Assembly: GCF_958298935.1 (NCBI RefSeq)
Contig: NC_084923.1
Location: 22,544,501-22,608,500 of the forward strand
Length of the DNA: 64,000 nt
Source of the DNA: Phragmites australis
Taxonomy: Eukaryota; Streptophyta; Magnoliopsida; Poales; Poaceae
Direction: 5' to 3'
Of the stretch, positions 24,901 through 33,690 are shown piece after piece. A program made the translations under genes and the position numbers. A model generated the notes under the pieces. The model was not told the DNA's origin. It saw only the letters and a program-made list of their open reading frames with translations, and did not search any database. How positions within the stretch are numbered: position 1 is the stretch's first letter; every line of letters starts with the position of its first letter.

Positions 24901-26003
24901 GCATTCAGAACTATTATCAGGTTCTGGTTCATCCTCCAGTTTGGCGACAGGGAATGTGCTGGGGAATCCTTGGTCAATCACATGAGGTAATGCCTCTTTA
25001 GAAATTATATTTTCTTCAACTGTATGTGATATTGCTGAATTGCAGGATGGATCAAGCTCGTCAAACTCATCTGGGCCATAGTAGTGTTCATTGTGTTGTT
25101 GATGTTGTACCTGCCTACCAGAGCAGTAAGCAGCATATTCTTCATCTTCATCGTCACTCCTGATTTAGAAAATCAAATGATGAGATAGGCATTAGCCAAG
25201 CGTGATAACTTGTCAATTAGTCCAAAACAACATATGAGGGTAAAAATCAACAGATATTCAGTGTCACTACAAATGCTATTAACAAGGTAATTCCTTTATG
25301 AAAAGAAAATAATAATATTCATCAAAAGCATAGCAAGATATATAAATATATTATAATTTAACTAGGAGGTATTATATCATATGAGGTTTCAAACAGGATA
25401 CCTGTTTGTGAAATAGCCAAACTGAGTTGAAGAAGAGTCATCTTTGTTTGAAACAGTGGACATACTTTTCTCAGGCACATGGCTGTCTTGCATATTATGG
25501 GAGGTTTTGGCTTGGCAACATTTCGGAGGACTAATGCTGGAAGTACAAGCCACATGCTGATAATTTCCAGTAGAGTAAGAGCCAGCCATTGTGCTAACAC
25601 TATTAATGGTGATAGTTGACTTTGTACTGAACAAACTCGCCTCAGATAGGGAAGGGCTGAGCACTGGCAGCACCTGTTTTAAAGCTGTGATTCTTTCTTG
25701 TTCCCATTGCTTGAAGCAGAAGTTGCAGACCCGAATCTTGTCCCCCTCGTTGACATTTCTGTCAGGGTCACTTGAAATTGGGATGGAGTTCGCTGTGCAC
25801 TTACCACAGAAAATCCGCCCACAACGACGGCAATGATGCCTGCGGTTAAATATGGTGAACTGTGTGTCACAGTCATAACAGACTCGACAACTGTGGTCGG
25901 GCATCCAGAAGTCCCTCGAGACATTTTCTGGGTTGGACCGACGTGGCAGCCATGATGTCAAAAGCTTAACTACATCAGCAAAAGTTTTATCTGGGGCATC
26001 CAT
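3922..26003 (-). CDS. FAB1: 1-phosphatidylinositol-3-phosphate 5-kinase, FAB1/PIKfyve type, with FYVE domain
   Basis: The family phosphorylates PtdIns3P to PtdIns(3,5)P2 on endosomal and vacuolar membranes. I read eleven coding exons on the minus strand: 26003-25402, 25159-24428, 23504-23351, 23271-22927, 22647-21679, 21583-21252, 21108-20985, 20818-20663, 20263-18779, 17916-17656 and 4245-3922. All introns are GT-AG, phases agree at every junction, and the sum is 5,484 nt (1,827 residues plus stop), close to the roughly 1,750-1,800 residues of plant FAB1A/B. Domain order is FYVE, TCP-1/Cpn60-like, conserved Cys-rich, PIPK catalytic. The start MDAPDKTF is the first in-frame ATG; an in-frame TGA lies upstream. 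The last intron is 13,410 bp and full of retrotransposons; the next largest is 923 bp. The gene looks intact. Exact orthology (FAB1A, B or another grass paralogue) is not resolved. Confidence 0.93.
4655..6861 (-). pseudogene. Copia pol remnant: integrase, reverse transcriptase, partial RNase H
   Basis: On the minus strand, 6,850-6,700 gives the GAG-pre-integrase region ([18 protein letters not shown]), 6,500-6,210 the end of the integrase core, and 5,440-4,655 the reverse transcriptase. The RT catalytic motif [12 protein letters not shown] is still readable near 5,170, followed by [20 protein letters not shown] and VLRYLRGT. The frame is broken many times. A short GGGCTTACTTAA duplication sits near 5,296-5,330. 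Confidence 0.82.
6864..7331 (-). repeat. 3' LTR of the Tat-like element
   Basis: It aligns along its length with 13,154-13,645, for example TCAAAGGAACACA, GCCTCCCTTAGAATAATAATCCTA and CTTCCTTGCTCAGCTTC, with scattered substitutions and indels. A TATA-rich stretch lies near 7,140. The outer boundary is uncertain by about 10-20 bases. Confidence 0.75.
7899..7993 (+). repeat. 47-bp tandem duplication carrying two TATA boxes
   Basis: Two adjacent copies begin TTGGCCTATAAAAA (7,899 and 7,946), share CTAGAAACTAGC and end GCACCACACC. Each has a TATAAAA box (near 7,904 and 7,951). They lie 55-100 bp upstream of the antisense ORF ATG at 8,005 and look like its duplicated core promoter. Confidence 0.75.
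8005..8214 (+). CDS. Antisense ORF of the Tat-like element, Pro/Ser-rich acidic protein
   Basis: The 69-residue plus-strand ORF starts [13 protein letters not shown] with YSPSS/YSP repeats reminiscent of RNA polymerase II tail heptads, then [16 protein letters not shown]. Similar SPxYSP plus VDISSDEE ORFs occur on the strand opposite gag-pol in Tat-type gypsy elements, between pol and the 3' LTR. Function is not known. It is probably truncated, since similar acidic sequence in other frames continues to about 8,480. Confidence 0.45.
   Translation: MEPPRSPGYSPSSLGYSPSPLEYSPLTPPLSLAQSSMVVEIVDISSDEEVEEKAATSGVPVEDGKPWYS
9250..9555. repeat. 153-bp tandem duplication in the integrase region
   Basis: Units begin GCGAATGGC at 9,250 and 9,403 and share ACAGCTGGTACACTTTTTTAC and CTTGTCTAAATGC. 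The second copy is the more coding-like, continuing into the integrase zinc-binding ORF. The duplication disrupts the region where the integrase core should follow. Confidence 0.8.
9472..11366 (-). pseudogene. Gypsy pol remnant: protease, partial RT, RNase H, integrase zinc-binding domain
   Basis: Going down the minus strand: protease-like [20 protein letters not shown] (11,366 on); an abrupt switch near 11,150 into the late RT (LNx[25 protein letters not shown]); RT thumb/RNase H ([13 protein letters not shown] near 10,890); end of RNase H ([16 protein letters not shown] near 10,020); integrase zinc-binding segment ([20 protein letters not shown], 9,610-9,545). The N-terminal RT palm and the integrase catalytic core are absent. 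Confidence 0.78.
11581..13080 (-). pseudogene. Gypsy gag remnant
   Basis: Minus-strand frames give the start of a polyprotein with Arg/Ser-rich segments (13,080-12,796, containing [20 protein letters not shown]), a central gag region (12,790-12,200) and a Lys/Ser-rich segment with [17 protein letters not shown] (12,130-12,060), followed by the linker to protease. Frameshifts separate the pieces. Confidence 0.65.
13154..13645 (-). repeat. 5' LTR of the Tat-like element
   Basis: This is the direct-repeat partner of 6,864-7,331. Read on the minus strand it starts TGCCGATGACTACTGG. It carries a segment near 13,283-13,307 that the other copy lacks. The inner boundary and primer site are not clear. 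Confidence 0.75.
13985..14898 (-). pseudogene. Copia gag remnant
   Basis: The minus-strand start [20 protein letters not shown] at 14,898 is followed by VNYHDFA, a stop, then [19 protein letters not shown], which matches copia gag N-termini (NY..W/F...[12 protein letters not shown]). A Ser/Pro-rich part and a degraded Cys-rich segment (RCTYCSK) near 14,160 follow. Several stops and frameshifts are present. Confidence 0.65.
15511..15526 (-). other. Copia primer binding site
   Basis: On the minus strand the sequence TGGTATCAGAGCTAGG is the classic site complementary to the 3' end of initiator tRNA-Met. It lies directly inside the LTR end and sets the orientation of the copia element. Confidence 0.85.
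15527..16229 (-). repeat. 5' LTR of the copia element
   Basis: The LTR is bounded on one side by the primer binding site and on the other by TATCTAACA at 16,229. The termini TATTA...TAACA fit a TGTTA...TAACA inverted pair with one mutated base. No partner LTR exists in the intron, so the far boundary is inferred from the terminal motif only. The GC-rich ORFs at 15,867-16,227 lie within it and are not genes. Confidence 0.6.
16230..17655 (-). other. Remaining intron 10 DNA upstream of the copia element
   Basis: There is no supported gene. Around 16,980-17,060 a stretch containing CCAAAACCAGTTGAGGGTGTAAAA resembles the reverse complement of the end-like sequence at 4,530-4,640, so it may be the other terminus of an element that received the copia insertion. 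The part next to exon 10 looks like plain intron. Confidence 0.4.
20663..25159 (-). other. FAB1: FAB1 exons 2-8: acidic linker, TCP-1/Cpn60-like domain and Cys-rich domain
   Basis: Exon 2 (25159-24428) holds an acidic linker with a long Asp/Glu run near 24,770. Exons 3 to 5 carry the chaperonin-like domain, beginning with [16 protein letters not shown] near residue 446 and running through [20 protein letters not shown] low-complexity Ser/Thr/Asn-rich stretch fills the middle of exon 5. The end of exon 5 and exon 6 form the FAB1 Cys-rich region ([38 protein letters not shown]). Exons 7 and 8 continue with [13 protein letters not shown] and a charged helix ending [10 protein letters not shown]. 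In animals and yeast the chaperonin-like region binds the Vac14/Fig4 scaffold; here that is inferred from family membership. Confidence 0.88.
23730..24346. mobile_element. Non-autonomous hAT-like element in FAB1 intron 2
   Basis: Imperfect terminal inverted repeats (CAAGGGCGGATCCA on the left; AAGTGGCGGATCCA as complement of the right end) are flanked by 8-bp direct repeats GCTTCATG and ACTTCATG (7 of 8 match). The 617-bp body has no ORF. An 8-bp duplication and CA(A)GGG-type termini are typical of hAT elements. It enlarges intron 2 to 923 bp. Confidence 0.6.
25402..26003 (-). other. FAB1: FAB1 exon 1, FYVE zinc finger
   Basis: Residues 33-100 form a complete FYVE finger: the WxxD motif (WMPD), the basic RRHHCRRCG patch that contacts PtdIns3P, four CxxC pairs and the closing RVCNFCF. 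In this family the domain targets the kinase to PtdIns3P-rich endosomes. The exon then runs through a Ser/Thr-rich linker and ends within an Arg codon at AG|GTATCC. A full FYVE domain separates this protein from the FYVE-less FAB1C/D group of Arabidopsis. Confidence 0.92.
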
Positions 26004-26052
26004 TGGTGGCTGCAGCGGTACCACCTCAAAGAAACCCTCATAGTTGCATCAT
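25970..26052 (-). promoter_or_regulatory. Two upstream ORFs in the FAB1 leader
   Basis: Just upstream of the FAB1 ATG the minus strand has a four-codon uORF (ATG at 26,052, stop ending 26,038). A second uORF of 23 residues starts at 26,041, runs out of frame through the FAB1 start and ends at 25,970. Ribosomes starting at either ATG would bypass or delay FAB1 initiation. This is read from sequence; use in vivo is inference. Confidence 0.6.
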
Positions 26053-27375
26053 CACCTGCTGCAACAAAAAGCATGTGAGACATTAAGGCACTCGTTACAA
26101 CTTAAAACATACTAACAAACAAAAAGATTCAGCAAAAATAAATGCTGTGATATATACCATATACAGTTTACCTTGTGGTGCCCCCTCCCCCCAACAGAAA
26201 TAATAATAAAATGATTATATTCCATTTGCAACAAGATTTTCCTCAATGAATAGATGCAAGACAAGATCATAACAGAACTACAACCTTGGTTCATTTATAC
26301 ACTTTACAGTCTAACATGGTAATTACCTACAATCTTACATTGATCGAATCAAGTTGTCAGAGTTGCATATCTTTCTCAGCAAAGAAGGAATCAATGGTAC
26401 GTTGATACCTAAACAACACAGAAATAACCTATCAAGTCGCCCACAAATTTCAGTACCCAATTATCTAATTCGGTCAAATGGTTCTACCAGGCTAAAAAAA
26501 CATGCTCTCTGTACGCAATTGTCTTCGGGACCACTCTAAATTTGATCTCCCCTTGCAACGGCAAGATAGAAGCAGTAATGTCGCCAGGGACTATACCTCG
26601 AAAGACGCCCGAGATCGAGCACTATTAGACCAAGCGCCAACCCGACCACGACCCACATTGCACCGGAATCCGCAGAAGCGCCTCTCAGAGAACGAAGATC
26701 GAGCGGGTGGCGCGCGCCGCTTCCACCACCGCCATCGCCACGCATGGGCCAAGAACTCCTCCGCGCCAAGGGGCTCAGGTACCGCCTATAAGCCAAGGAA
26801 GGCCGGTCTCAGCGCCCCGTATCGCGCCCCGCGCCCGTATCGCAGCAAGGCGGCGGGGGCGGGGCGGCAGCTCTGCGCGCGCCGAGCATTGGCGGCGGCG
26901 GCGGGGGCGCCACACGGCACGAGACTTCGCGCCGCGCAGTTCGCTCCGGAGCTCGCGGCCGCGGCGGTGCGGTTCCGATGGCCCGAAGAGAACTCCGATC
27001 GGGGGGAGAGCCGAAAAATCGCAGCTTTGGGTCGCCAATCGGCGGAGAGGAAGGAATCGAGCGCCGGACTGAGAGAAAGGAGAAAGGGAGAGGAGGGGAG
27101 TTCGTTTCTATTTTTATTTGGCTGTTATTATAATCTTTTTATTTCATTTAATTTCTGTGGTTATTGATGCTGGATGTGGGGCGTGAGGCTGACAGGTGGG
27201 GCCGGGAGGCGAGGAAGTCGCGGAGGGCCCACAGGAGGCGCGTCCCTGGAAAGGCCGTAGGTAGGTCTGGTTCCTTTGGACGCATGCCCTAGGTTCCCAT
27301 TTGTCGTTCAACTGAACATTAATTAAATTAGAAATTAATTACTAATATATTGCTTTGTGTACGTTGAAGTAGTTA
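26004..27375 (-). promoter_or_regulatory. FAB1 5' UTR, leader intron and promoter region
   Basis: On the minus strand a strong acceptor (TTTTTGTTGCAG, exon from 26,058) precedes the start codon, and a good donor (TTTCGAG|GTATAG) ends a candidate leader exon at 26,597, implying a leader intron of about 540 bp. From 26,597 to about 27,070 the DNA is very GC- and CpG-rich, as in first exons of housekeeping genes. The promoter would be at about 27,070-27,370, ending where the Harbinger element begins. Plus-strand ORFs in the GC-rich block are compositional. Confidence 0.5.
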
Positions 27376-27984
27376 GAGCAACTTCAAGAGACATTCTAAA
27401 ATTGGTTTCTTATATCTTTATATAGGAAGATATCTTAAAAATATTTTTTCTTTAAAACCTTCTCCCTCCAACAGATCCTCAATTTGTGATTCCTTATATT
27501 CTAAAATCAATCCATGTAGGCAACATCCAACCACTCCCTTGTACACACCTTCTTCGATTCTACTGCCACTCTTGCACGAGCGCCGGCTCGGACATCCATA
27601 GCCCTCTGCATGAACGCATGTGTGCGTCATTGTTGGTGGCATGAGACGAAGCAATCGCCATGTGGCCTGTTCATCCCCTCGCGGCTCTGGCTGAGGTTGC
27701 TCCTGATGAGGTCCCGTCACGCGTTTGCTCAGCCAAGCATCACGTGATCGGTTCATTGTTGGAGGCCTTTCATGACACGTTGTTGTGCGCATGTGTGCGT
27801 CGTCGTTGTTGTTGTTGACAGACGGGCCTACGTGTGTCATTGTTGGCGTCGGCTCAGACGTCCACACTGTGTAGAGTGTTGTTTGTCGTCGTGAACCATT
27901 CGCGGGAAGAAGGAGAAATTGATCTGTTCGGTGATGTGTAATCGTAGTTTTCTCATGCAAGAGGTATTGGATTCGTCGTAATCG

Positions 27985-29180
27985 AATGATGACGATGAAT
28001 TTATTGTTCCTCACATAGCACAATATCAATATCAGCTTGATAATGAACCACACCATAGCGGATCTGTCCTTGGGCATCAAGTAGTTCATCAGATTAGAGA
28101 AGCAGGGTATTTGAGACTATATCAAGACTACTTCTCTAATGATCCTACATATGGCCCTACTTTGTTCAGACGCAGGTTTGTAATCGGTATATTTTTTTTC
28201 TTTTATTATAGATCGTTATATGTATGACACATTCTTATCATACTCGCGCAAGTTTAGAATAAGGTGTTCTCTGTTTGTACACAAAATGCGTGCTATAAAA
28301 GAACATGATGACTACTTTATGCAAAAAAAAAATGCAGCCGGTAAATTTGGGTTAAGTTGTTTGCAAAAGATTACCGCATTATTATTCATGCTAACTTATG
28401 AAGTAGCAGCGGATGCTACGGATGATTATGTTCGTATCGAAGAAATTACTGCTATATATAGTCTAAAAAGGCTTGTTAAATCTATTGTTTAAGTATTTGG
28501 AGATAAGTATTTAAGATTGCCAAATAAGAATGATACTATTAGATTACTTGCACTTGGGAAGAAAAGAGGTTTTCCTAAAATGTTAGGATCCATAGATTAT
28601 ATGTATTGGAAGTGAAAGAATTATCCAGCTGCATGGAAAGGTATGTACAGCGGCCATATTCACGAGCTTACAAATCATTCTAGAAGTTGTTGCTTCACAA
28701 GATCTATGGATTTAGCATGCTTTATTTGGTTTACCTAGGTCTCATAATAATATCAATGTTCTTCAATGCTCCCCACTCTTTGCAAAGATAGCTGAAGGTC
28801 ACGTTCCAAAAATAAATTATACTATCAATGGTCACAATTATACAATGAGAGATTATCTTGCATATGACATATATCCTACATGGGCCATATTTGTAAAGAC
28901 AATAGCATCTCCACTAGGCAATAAGAAGAAATATTTTGTCAAAGCACAAGAAGCAGTTAAGAAGGACGTGGAACGAGCATTTGGGGTTCTACAAGCTCAT
29001 CTTGCCATTGTTTAAGGATCAGCATGTTTTTGGGATCAAGACACACTCGGACAAATTATGAGAGCATATGTAATTATGAATAACATGATCGTTGAAGATG
29101 AGCAAGAGGAAGGACCAAAAGATTTCAATTATGATCAAGTAGGAGAAAAAGGTGGAACCTTCCCACGAGGATACTCCTAA
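27985..29180 (+). pseudogene. Harbinger transposase (HARBI1-like DDE nuclease), broken
   Basis: Plus-strand pieces in order: LGHQVVHQIREAGYLRLYQD and DYFSNDPTYGPTLFRRR (to 28,174), a likely intron of about 35 bp ending TTATTATAG, then KNAAGKFGLSCLQKITALLF (28,220-28,492 ORF), a stop, IRLLALGKKRGFPKMLGSID (near 28,540-28,600), ASQDLWI-like and KTIASPLGNKKKYFVKAQEA (near 28,900-28,960), and VERAFGVLQAHLAIV. This is the standard plant PIF transposase. Several stops and small indels mean it cannot make a full protein. Confidence 0.85.
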
Positions 29181-30099
29181 ATTTCATGAGTTCATTGAAA
29201 TTAAAAAAATAAAGATAAGAAAATTCATTCACAGCTTCGAGCTGACCTAGTATTAACGATAATTATATTATTACAATACAAGTTTTATACGGCTTTATGT
29301 TCAGAGAGGGACTGCATGAGATCCAACTCTTCCAAAGCTTTAAGACTTGTAAGGTTTTAATCACTAATTTTATCAATCGTGGCACGAGCGTATGACCTGT
29401 GATGTGTGCTTTGTGAGGCGTGTTTTCTATATTGATCCATCTATATCTGATTTTCGGTTCCCTTATGCAATCGTATTGTATATTCTATCATATCCTACTT
29501 TTGTACTTTCAGAAACAAGCAAGGACTCAAACATAGAATTACAACTGAAATCTAGCATGTGAAAGCTATCTCAGCTTTGAGTAGATCTGATCCTGTTCAA
29601 CTGGTTTGGCTCTGTTTCCAGAATAGATAAACCTTGAGGCATTGACATGCCCCCTGAGACAACAATCTCTACAAAAAGGTTGAATCCAAATCCTACCACC
29701 TAAATAGGCCTGAAAAAGGACATCAGAGACAAGAACAAATGAAGGTAAGAAATTCCTCAACGGCCAAACCTGACTTCTCAATATAGGTGTTCCTATTGTC
29801 TCACACGAAGATCAGCGAGCACCATTCATATGATAACTGCATCGCTAACAACATCAGTGGGCATCCACATGATCCATACATCCAAACCATTGATCCAGTA
29901 CATATAGATTGCAGTAACAAATATTGAAGAAGGTGCCTAACAATTTGATAATAAATTTTCACACAAGTAGTTGCTTAACAATTTCATAATAAAATTACAC
30001 ACAAGTAGGATAATAACATATAGATTGCAGTAAGGAATAGTTCATCTAGTAGCTATCAACCCGAGCTATTCAATCGTCGAGTCACTATCTCATCTTGAA

Positions 30100-31114
30100 A
30101 GCTCTTGTAGTATTGCTGTTACAGACCAGACATGCCACTAATGTCTATTGACATAATTCTCTCTTCTTCCAACATTCTCTTGAACTCAAACTCTTTGCTC
30201 TTTAACTCAAGATTTTTTTGTCTCAAGTGCCACCCTTTCTTGTTCCAGTGCATATGCTTATTTGTATCTCTTATATTTCTTGAGCTCTTTCTCCCCATCA
30301 GCCTATTTCTTCTTAACCCACAAATTATCTAACACCTCCATGTGCACAAGATCTCCACCTTAACGTAATTTTTGTTTGCCCCTATTCTTACATATTGGTC
30401 TCTTCGATATAGAATACTCTGGAGTTGTAGCTCACTATCATTAGGGCTAATAGGAGTAGACGCTACCAGACTTAAAGTGTTAGATATCTTCTATTTTTTA
30501 TGAGATGATTTTTGAGCTTGCCTATCAATCCATTTTGGTTGTGTTTGTAAGAGGTTCCAGCAATGCATAAATTGAAATAACTTATTGGTCTTATCTTCCG
30601 ACTTGAACAAAAGCATGCCTGCATTAGCTATACAAGTAAAAAAAAGTCAGCATGTTTAGCACCAATTCATGTTGATGTATTGATAATAAAATTATATGGG
30701 AAACTTGTCAATAACCTTGTCTTGGTAAGAAACTCCTCTTTGCTTTCTACCCTCGATCTGGCTTAGACATCTGACAAACTTGTTGATATTTTCTTGAATA
30801 GAAGACCAATGATGCATGAGGGAGGGTGTGATCTAAGGTGAAGTCCTTTTTGGAGTGGAAATAATCATAAATTCTCTTCTAATATGTAGAACGAGTTTGA
30901 TCGGTGCCTTGGATTGCATCCATACTGATATTGAGCCATGCTGACACTAATATTTCATCTCCCTTCTCACTGAAATTCACTAGTTTGGTCTCACGGTAGG
31001 AGTAACTTCCACAACTAGTGTTACTTGCTCCTCAAATGGGCTACTTAATCCATCCCAAACCAGTTCATTGCTCTCCTCATTCATCAATATAGTATAATAT
31101 CCACTTTCGTCCAT
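30100..31114 (-). pseudogene. Harbinger ORF1, Myb/trihelix-like DNA-binding protein, broken
   Basis: From the ATG at 31,114 on the minus strand: MDESGYYTILMNEESNELVW, then in another frame FSEKGDEILVSAWLNISMDA, IQGTDQT, a stop replacing an aromatic codon, RIYDYFHSKKDF, and near 30,600 LFQFMHCWNLLQTQPKWIDR. These are the conserved blocks of the Myb-like ORF1 product that pairs with PIF transposase. Frameshifts separate the blocks; the C-terminal part near 30,400-30,130 is less clear. Confidence 0.8.
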
Positions 31115-32450
31115 AGTCCCTATTAAATTCACAGACTTGTGAGAATCTTTATTGTATTACACAGTTTGCATGTGAGATAAAACAATACAGGTACTTGTTC
31201 ATTCCATCTATGAAACTCAAGCAACAATAATGTAAACACAAATATGACAAGCACATAATTCAAACAATAAATTTGTAAATATCAATGTCGATGCTGCACA
31301 AAATCTTATAAAAAAACTCGAAATTTCTAACATAACCACATAAATCCTAACTACCTGGAGATATTAACATATACATATAATCTTAAAATTGCCACTCAAT
31401 TTCTCTGAAACACACTTCAAGTTTTATCTTCTACAAGAGTACATGAGACCTTCTTCAAGCAAGTTTGAGCCTATCAAACTACAAATGCCAAATCACTAAA
31501 ATTAGAACATCAAACGGACCATGGAATCCACTTCATCAATGAAGCTATGCAAAATCATAGCTTCTCTAATTTTGATTAATTATGGCAGTTGCTACTTTGT
31601 TGCTTCATAGCATAATAATTTAGTACATCTGAACTAATGGCAAATTGTTTCATCTAAGCCACCACAAAAAATTGCCTACTAGCATTCCCTTCTAGCATTC
31701 AGCCTTGAGTAGAAATTGCATAGGCATTCCCAGGAAAGCTCACCAGCATCATATATTACTAAAAAAATGATTGATAGCTTGTCAAGGTGAAAGATCAGAA
31801 AGCTGACACACACGATTTAGCATTTTATCACTACCATTTTCATCATTGCAGAACCATCCATTCACCTTTCGACACACATATCATTCATCCATATAGGAAG
31901 GGGGAAGGAGAAAGATGAGGAGGGAAGTACTACCTAGAACGACGATGTCGCTCTGTCGAGTGAAGCCTCTGGTTCTGCTGTCGAGAGAAGCCTCCAATCC
32001 TTTGCTCCTCTCCCTCATGCCACCTCCTTTGTTGCAGCCTTGCGCACTGGTGACGGAGTTGGCTAGGCGGGGGAGAAGCCAAAGGAGGGCTTTTGCTTAT
32101 GCAGCAACGACATCGTAGGTGGAGCGAAGGTGACCTAGGGTGGCGTGGGATGGCTAGCAGCCGAGCATGGCAGGGCACATGCGGGATGGTGGGTGACTGT
32201 GCGCAGGAGGGCAGGCGGTCTAGTGCGGGATGGCGGGCGTGCTGGCGTGGGAAGGCAGGCGTGGGAGGGAGGCCGAGCGCGGGATGGCCAAAAATGGAGG
32301 ACAGGGAGTTGACTGCCGCTCCGTAGAAGTAGCGAGCAGAAGGGGATAAGGAGTCGGTAAAGATAAGGAGCTAGATACAGAGTATGTTAGAGAATGATTT
32401 TATGAATTCCTAAATCTAGCTATAGGGAGAGGCTCTTGGAGATGCTCTTA

Positions 32451-33224
32451 AATAAGGGGATGTTTATTTTCACATGCCTGATTTTTTTTTCCAGGCGATG
32501 ACCGTGAGCCATTGGATGGGTTCACAACTGTCTTCATCCTCACATCGCTCGCACACGCACCTGACGATGGCCACCCTCCTCCGGCCGTCTCCGCCCTCCT
32601 CTCGCTCCCCCGCCTTCGCCCTCCTCCGACCGTCTCCGGCGGTAGCCCTACCGTCGGATCTGCAATTGCTGCCCCTCCCTCACTAACCTCTCGTTTTTCC
32701 TCGCCCCGCAATCGTGGTAGGACCCACTGCCTTAGCGCCCTGCCCTTGTGCCTAGCTCCTCCATTGGGATGGCCTGCCTCCCCTGGAGCTTCCTCTCAAC
32801 TTGCCGCCACTGAGAATCCACCGCTGGGAACCTGAATCCTAACCCCGTCACCGCTAATTCGTCGCCTGAAACACAAGCAAATTTCAAGCATAAAAAATTT
32901 AGGAAAAAGTGTGGTTAAATAATACTAACATGTGCACGAGGGGCGAGCAAGAATCATGGTAAGATGTTGGTTTCCTAAGAAAACACATGCTTCCTCTACA
33001 CAATGCAGCCAGTTGCTCAAACAGTTGTATTGTTTTCTCAAACGATGTCAACGTGCCACACTGTCAGTCGCCTTTTCTTATAGCGTCGTGCTCTCTCTAT
33101 GTCACTCCACCACCCAATCATTTTATTCTCTACCCTAGCGCCTCCTCTCCATTGCATTTTTTTCAGTGATAAAATTGGATAGCAACAACTAATCATGCCT
33201 TCTTTGGGTGGCAGAATAAAAGAC
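32451..33224. other. Spacer between Harbinger and CACTA elements, no gene recognised
   Basis: A Pro/Leu-rich plus-strand ORF (32,512-32,835) sits in GC-rich DNA but matches nothing I recognise and has the look of compositional bias. The remainder is unassigned. Confidence 0.4.
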
Positions 33225-33239
33225 AACCACTACGTGAAA

Positions 33240-33690
33240 AACAGACATAGGAGACACAGTTTAGTGACAAGTCATTACGCGACCCGTCACTTGTATCACC
33301 TCGGGTCGCTCCCATTTATAGACCCATCACTGAACCAGATAATAGGTGACGGGTTATAATATTACACGTCATCAATAACATAAATGACGGGTAATAACTA
33401 AACCCATCACTTATAATTTGGTCATATGTGATGAATAACCCTGCAACAATAATAAGTGGCAAGTCATGTTATGACCCATCACTTATAACTTGACAAAGGT
33501 AACGGGTCTCCCTGAGCCAATTATAAGTGACGGGTTATAATTCAACCCATCACTTATGACTCTTAATAGGTGACGTATGCGCATGTGGCCGAGTCGTCAC
33601 CCATCACCTTTTACTTCTAATAAGTGATGGGTAATACTCATAGGTGACGGGTTACATTTATCACCCATCACCTATGACTTATATGTATAT
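33240..33690. repeat. Left subterminal repeat array of the CACTA element
   Basis: Multiple copies of GTGACGGGT and its complement, often as TAGGTGACGGGT or ACCCATCACTTAT, occur in alternating orientation. Such arrays are bound by TnpA-like proteins in En/Spm elements. Confidence 0.85.

Larger units (their letters stand above)
27376..32447. mobile_element. PIF/Harbinger DNA transposon, decayed but with both genes recognisable
   Basis: Terminal inverted repeats (GAGCAACTTCAAGAG on the left; GAGCATCTCCAAGAG as complement of the right) are flanked on both sides by TTA, the usual 3-bp Harbinger target duplication (27,373-27,375 and 32,448-32,450). It is 5,072 bp, carrying a plus-strand DDE transposase remnant and a minus-strand Myb/GT-like ORF1 remnant, the two genes used by this superfamily. 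They point toward each other. It lies a few hundred bases upstream of the FAB1 leader. Confidence 0.85.

Noticed and set aside
25970..26024. FAB1 start extended upstream to a GTG at 26,024
   Set aside because: The first in-frame ATG is at 26,003, gives the conserved MDAPDKTF start, and an in-frame stop lies upstream.
26502..27167. 221-residue plus-strand ORF and shadows in the GC-rich block
   Set aside because: Arg/Ala-rich composition in overlapping frames on both strands, no domain, and located in the FAB1 leader/promoter region.
27418..28089. 223-residue minus-strand ORF inside the Harbinger element
   Set aside because: No recognisable domain, and its 5' end overlaps the clear transposase coding blocks on the plus strand.
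32512..32835. 107-residue Pro/Leu-rich plus ORF
   Set aside because: Low-complexity C-rich DNA; no splice-supported gene context or known domain.
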